Assembly: GCF_023278565.1 (NCBI RefSeq)
Contig: NC_064677.1
Location: 620,001 to 684,000, forward strand
Reading direction: 5' to 3'
DNA length: 64,000 bases
Source: Colletotrichum lupini
Taxonomy: Eukaryota > Ascomycota > Sordariomycetes > Glomerellales > Glomerellaceae
Part shown: positions 60,710-64,000 of the stretch, in pieces
Layout of the letters: each line of letters begins with the position of its first letter
Numbering within the stretch: the first letter of the stretch is position 1
Made by a program: the position numbers and the translations under genes
Notes under the pieces: model-generated
Seen by the model: the letters and a program-made list of their open reading frames with translations, nothing else
Database searches by the model: none
Told to the model about the DNA's origin: nothing

Positions 60710-63700
60710 CTAACTTTCTCTTTTTTTTATCGATTTAACTGCTATAATTAGAGATATAATTCGACCTCGGGCCCATTTACTAAGTCGTCTCCCTTTTCCC
60801 CTTTTTTTTACTCTTTTTATATAACCTATCCCTCTATTTATATAATAGCTTTTTTATTACCTACGAATTACTTTAATCTTTTATTTAGTACTACTTTTAT
60901 AAAAACGTTTATAAAGTTATTTTTACTATTAATCTAACAGATCTTAAGTATCTTGTGCCTTTTATATAATTACTTAAGGGCTATAATATCAATTATAAGC
61001 CTCTTTTTTTTTATCGTTCCTAATTTAATAAGGTATTCGTATAGTAAGTAAGAATCGGTATAAATAACTATTAAAATAAGTAAAAAGCTAATTTAATTAG
61101 TAATCTTTTTTAGCGTTATTAAAATCGCATAAGAGAGGTTAACGCCGTTAATTATATTATATACTTTTAACGCTAATATACTTCTTATTACTTATTTATT
61201 TTTAGTTAATAAGTAGTAGATTATATTATTATATATAGTAAATTCGCTCTTACTTATACTCTCGTTAATTAGGATAATAATATACTCTAATTACGAAGTA
61301 AGATCGTTATTATTTATAAATAACTTATTAATAAAGATATAGAGCTTATTAATCGTAAGGTCGATTAAGTAATAAACGAGACCTTAATTAAGATTCGTTT
61401 ATTACTACTTAAGCTACTTATTAAGTACTTTAATATCTCGTTTAGTTAGATCTATAGCCTACGCTACTTTAATATAATTAAAAATTACCTCGGGCTAATA
61501 AATATTTATAATATATACCCCTTACGCGAGCTTAGCTTTATACTACTTCTTAACGTTAGTTACGTTCGGATTAATAAAGTTAATTTTCTTACCCTACCCC
61601 TTTTATTAAAAAACAACGGTTTCCCCTTCGATTATAAAAATCCTACCGTTAAATACTAGGGGGGTATTTATTATAAAGACCTCTTTTAGCTTTATTACGA
61701 AGCCCGCTTTTTAAAGCTCCTTATCCTCTTTTTTTATAAAGTTAATATTAAATAAGCCTAATATATCGTCGGTTTATATTCTAATAATCCTAAATTAGTT
61801 ACTTTTATACTCCGCGACTAATAAGTACGGGTCGTACGTAGAGGTAACTATTAATAGTTAATTAATATAAAAATCGTAGTAAGTAGCCTATTAATAAGTA
61901 CCCAATTCTGCGAGCCTATATAGTAGCTTAAGTACTTTAATAATCGTACTTTCTGGGTACTTACTAGCTATTTCCTTCGGTAAATAGGCTAGGATTTTCT
62001 TTATAAGCCCTGTAGCTGATTAAGTATAGGCCTAGGTAATATTACGGCTCTAAATCTCATATCCTTTCTTTTATAATAATACTATTAGTACTATTATTAA
62101 TCGTTAGCTATAGCGCTATATAATAAGTAATTATATAAGTAGCGTTACCTTTTTAACGTTACCGTACCCCTAAATTACGTATCTAAACTTTTCGTATAAC
62201 TAAGGTGTTCTTTTCTTTTTAATCTTACGAACTATTCGTAATTTAAATATACGGAGGTTTATATATTTTTCTAAGTTATATAAGATAAATTAATAGACCC
62301 CTCGATTACGAAGAGTATCTACTTTAATAAGATCTAATCCTTTATATAGTTTTTTAGTAATTATAATTACGCCTTCTTTACGTAGTTTAACTACTAGCTC
62401 GAAATCGGCTTTTCTTTTTATTATATAAAAAGTATTAATTATTTTATTATTAGTAATGAATTGTTACGTTAGGGCTTGCCGTCATAGTCTTTTATAACGT
62501 CTTGCTAATAATATTAGTGCCCTTTTAGCAATATTCTTTTCCTCGTTATTTATTAGTACTATTATAATAATTTTATTAAGGATAATTTCTTATACCTCTA
62601 CCACGGGTTATATAGTTTCCCCTAGCTCTTCTTCTTCTTATAAGTTAAAAATTACCTCGTTAGGATTTATATAATACGGTCTAACTACCGTAATTAATAC
62701 TTCGAGTAGCTAGTTACGATTTCTTACGACTATATAAGAGCGCTCGTTAATAGAAATTAACTTATATAGCCTAGCCCACTATTAAATAATTTCGCGCTAT
62801 ACTTATATATCTAAATTTAGTAATATATTTAAATTATCCCCTATATCGGGCCTATTGCGCATAATAATTATTTTATTAATTTACCTTTTTATATTTACCT
62901 CGCGCAGTACCCGTATTATTTTTTTAACTACTTAGGCTCGTTAGCTTATACTTAGTAATAGTAGCGAGGCTAAGGTCGTTCTTAAATATACTTTAAATTT
63001 TAATAGCGTTAGTATAAGTCCGTTAGGCCCTATAGTATTATTATAGTATTTAAGTACTATCTAGAAGTATTCGTTATTAGTAGAATTTAGATTTTCTTTT
63101 TTAATAATTCTAAAGGCCCTTTTTAACTACTAGTATGCCCTTTTTACTTTTTTAATACTATAGTGCGCTTTAATAGGTACGACTTTTAGCTATATACTAT
63201 AGGCCGTTATATTATCCCTAAATTTTACTAACTTAAAGCTAGTACTAGCGTCGGTTCTAATGCTATTTAGCGGTCCTTAGTATATATCGATCTAGCTTTT
63301 TTATAGGGCTACCTATACTATCTTTATTTATAGATCCTAAAGGAATTACCCTACTTAGAAGGATATAGCTACGTCGATTATATATAATACTAGCTAACTA
63401 TTTAAATAGAAAATATTAACAACGATTTCTTAGTTAAAGTTGAGCTCATTACGTAATTTAAACTTAAATTTATATAGGCTCTGCGTATTTATTTAGTATT
63501 AGTAGTATACTTTTATTAACTACTCTAGTACCCCTATTTTAATATTATTATTACCTAATTACTTTAAGAGGTTATATAGCCTCGTAACTAACGGGTACCC
63601 GAATCTCTAGTATAGTCTTCTAAGCTCACTTTTTATTAAGTAATTAATTAACTTTATATTATTAATCAGCTTTATAAACGCATACCCCTATCGTCGTTCG

Positions 63701-64000
63701 ACTATCTCGAAGTACCTACTACTAAAGATTTTATTCCTCGTGTTATTAAATATAATGCTTAGTTAATCTATATTTTTTAGATATAGGAGAAATGGGGTAT
63801 TAATAAGTAAAATATAAAAAGTTATTGTTCCGAAGTACGTCTCTATTTTTACTATACTTAGGGCGACGATTTCTTTACTTAGGCCGAAACTAATCTTTAT
63901 AATACCTATTATTAACATATTAAGCGTTACTAGCGCAATTTTCTATTGCACTTAGAATTGCCCTTTTTTTTTTAGTTAACTATTACGATACCCTAGTATT
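60505..64000 (-). mobile_element. Ty1/Copia LTR retrotransposon, copy 4, continues beyond window
   Basis: Begins with a 205-bp LTR (60505-60709), then the minus-strand polypurine tract and the reverse transcriptase region with TDD codons at 61764-61772. It follows copies 1-3 colinearly to the window end, about half of the element, and is strongly RIP-mutated. Confidence 0.87.

Noticed and set aside
6044..64000. CRISPR array or prokaryotic mobile island
   Set aside because: The repeats are LTRs of eukaryotic retroelements; introns and RIP indicate a fungal nuclear genome.
60505..64000. Telomere or subtelomeric end at the window edge
   Set aside because: No TTAGGG-type repeats; the sequence is simply a fourth Copia copy continuing past the edge.

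Overview
The window looks like a gene-poor, transposon-dense accessory compartment of a filamentous ascomycete (Pezizomycotina, probably a Sordariomycete; the rank below subphylum is inference). The reasons are short GT-AG introns (41-264 nt, mostly 41-130), a fungal gene repertoire (SAT4-type rhodopsin-domain protein, DUF3669 protein, TRI12-like MFS transporter, small secreted proteins), and a strong bipartite composition. Ordinary GC-balanced islands alternate with very AT-rich blocks in which CA/TG dinucleotides are nearly absent and TA is everywhere, the footprint of repeat-induced point mutation (RIP). There are no intact ORFs in the AT-rich blocks.

Layout. 1-6043: an extended SDR reductase gene broken by a 431-bp hAT-type MITE, a small cysteine-containing secreted protein, and a GNAT acetyltransferase. 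6044-13377: Copia copy 1. 13378-24467: a DUF3669 gene, a tRNA-like sequence, a TRI12-type MFS transporter, a membrane-anchored ricin-B-fold lectin, and long empty stretches. 24468-37545: a nested transposon block. A truncated plus-strand Ty3/gypsy element (B) is split by a complete 8.5-kb minus-strand chromodomain gypsy element (A; 5-bp target duplication AATAG). Each of them carries one copy of a ~1.0-1.1 kb element (S1, S2) bounded by 14-15 bp target-site duplications. 37546-38615: unique, no gene seen. 38616-46038: Copia copy 2. 46039-49224: a SAT4/rhodopsin-domain membrane protein. 49225-56194: Copia copy 3, whose right LTR abuts the coding sequence of a glycoside hydrolase that has lost its 5' part. 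56195-60504: the hydrolase remnant, a second small secreted protein and an unidentified acidic protein. 60505-64000: Copia copy 4, running off the window.

How it fits together. The four Copia copies are one family: ~202-205 bp LTRs starting TGTTGG and ending CCGACA when unmutated, polypurine tract and reverse transcriptase on the minus strand. All lie in the same orientation and cut the host genes into small islands. The genes are not a recognisable pathway or operon; they are single genes of the kind often found in fungal accessory regions (transporter, secreted proteins, lectin, receptor-like membrane protein). The S element is the best candidate for something undescribed: it is short, present twice with the same two ends, non-coding as far as can be read, and has long target duplications unlike those of LTR or most DNA transposons.

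Limits: exon boundaries were read by eye from splice consensus and reading frame; RIP prevents direct reading of transposon proteins, so domain calls there rest on residues that survive or that differ only by C-to-T/G-to-A changes. No database search was run.
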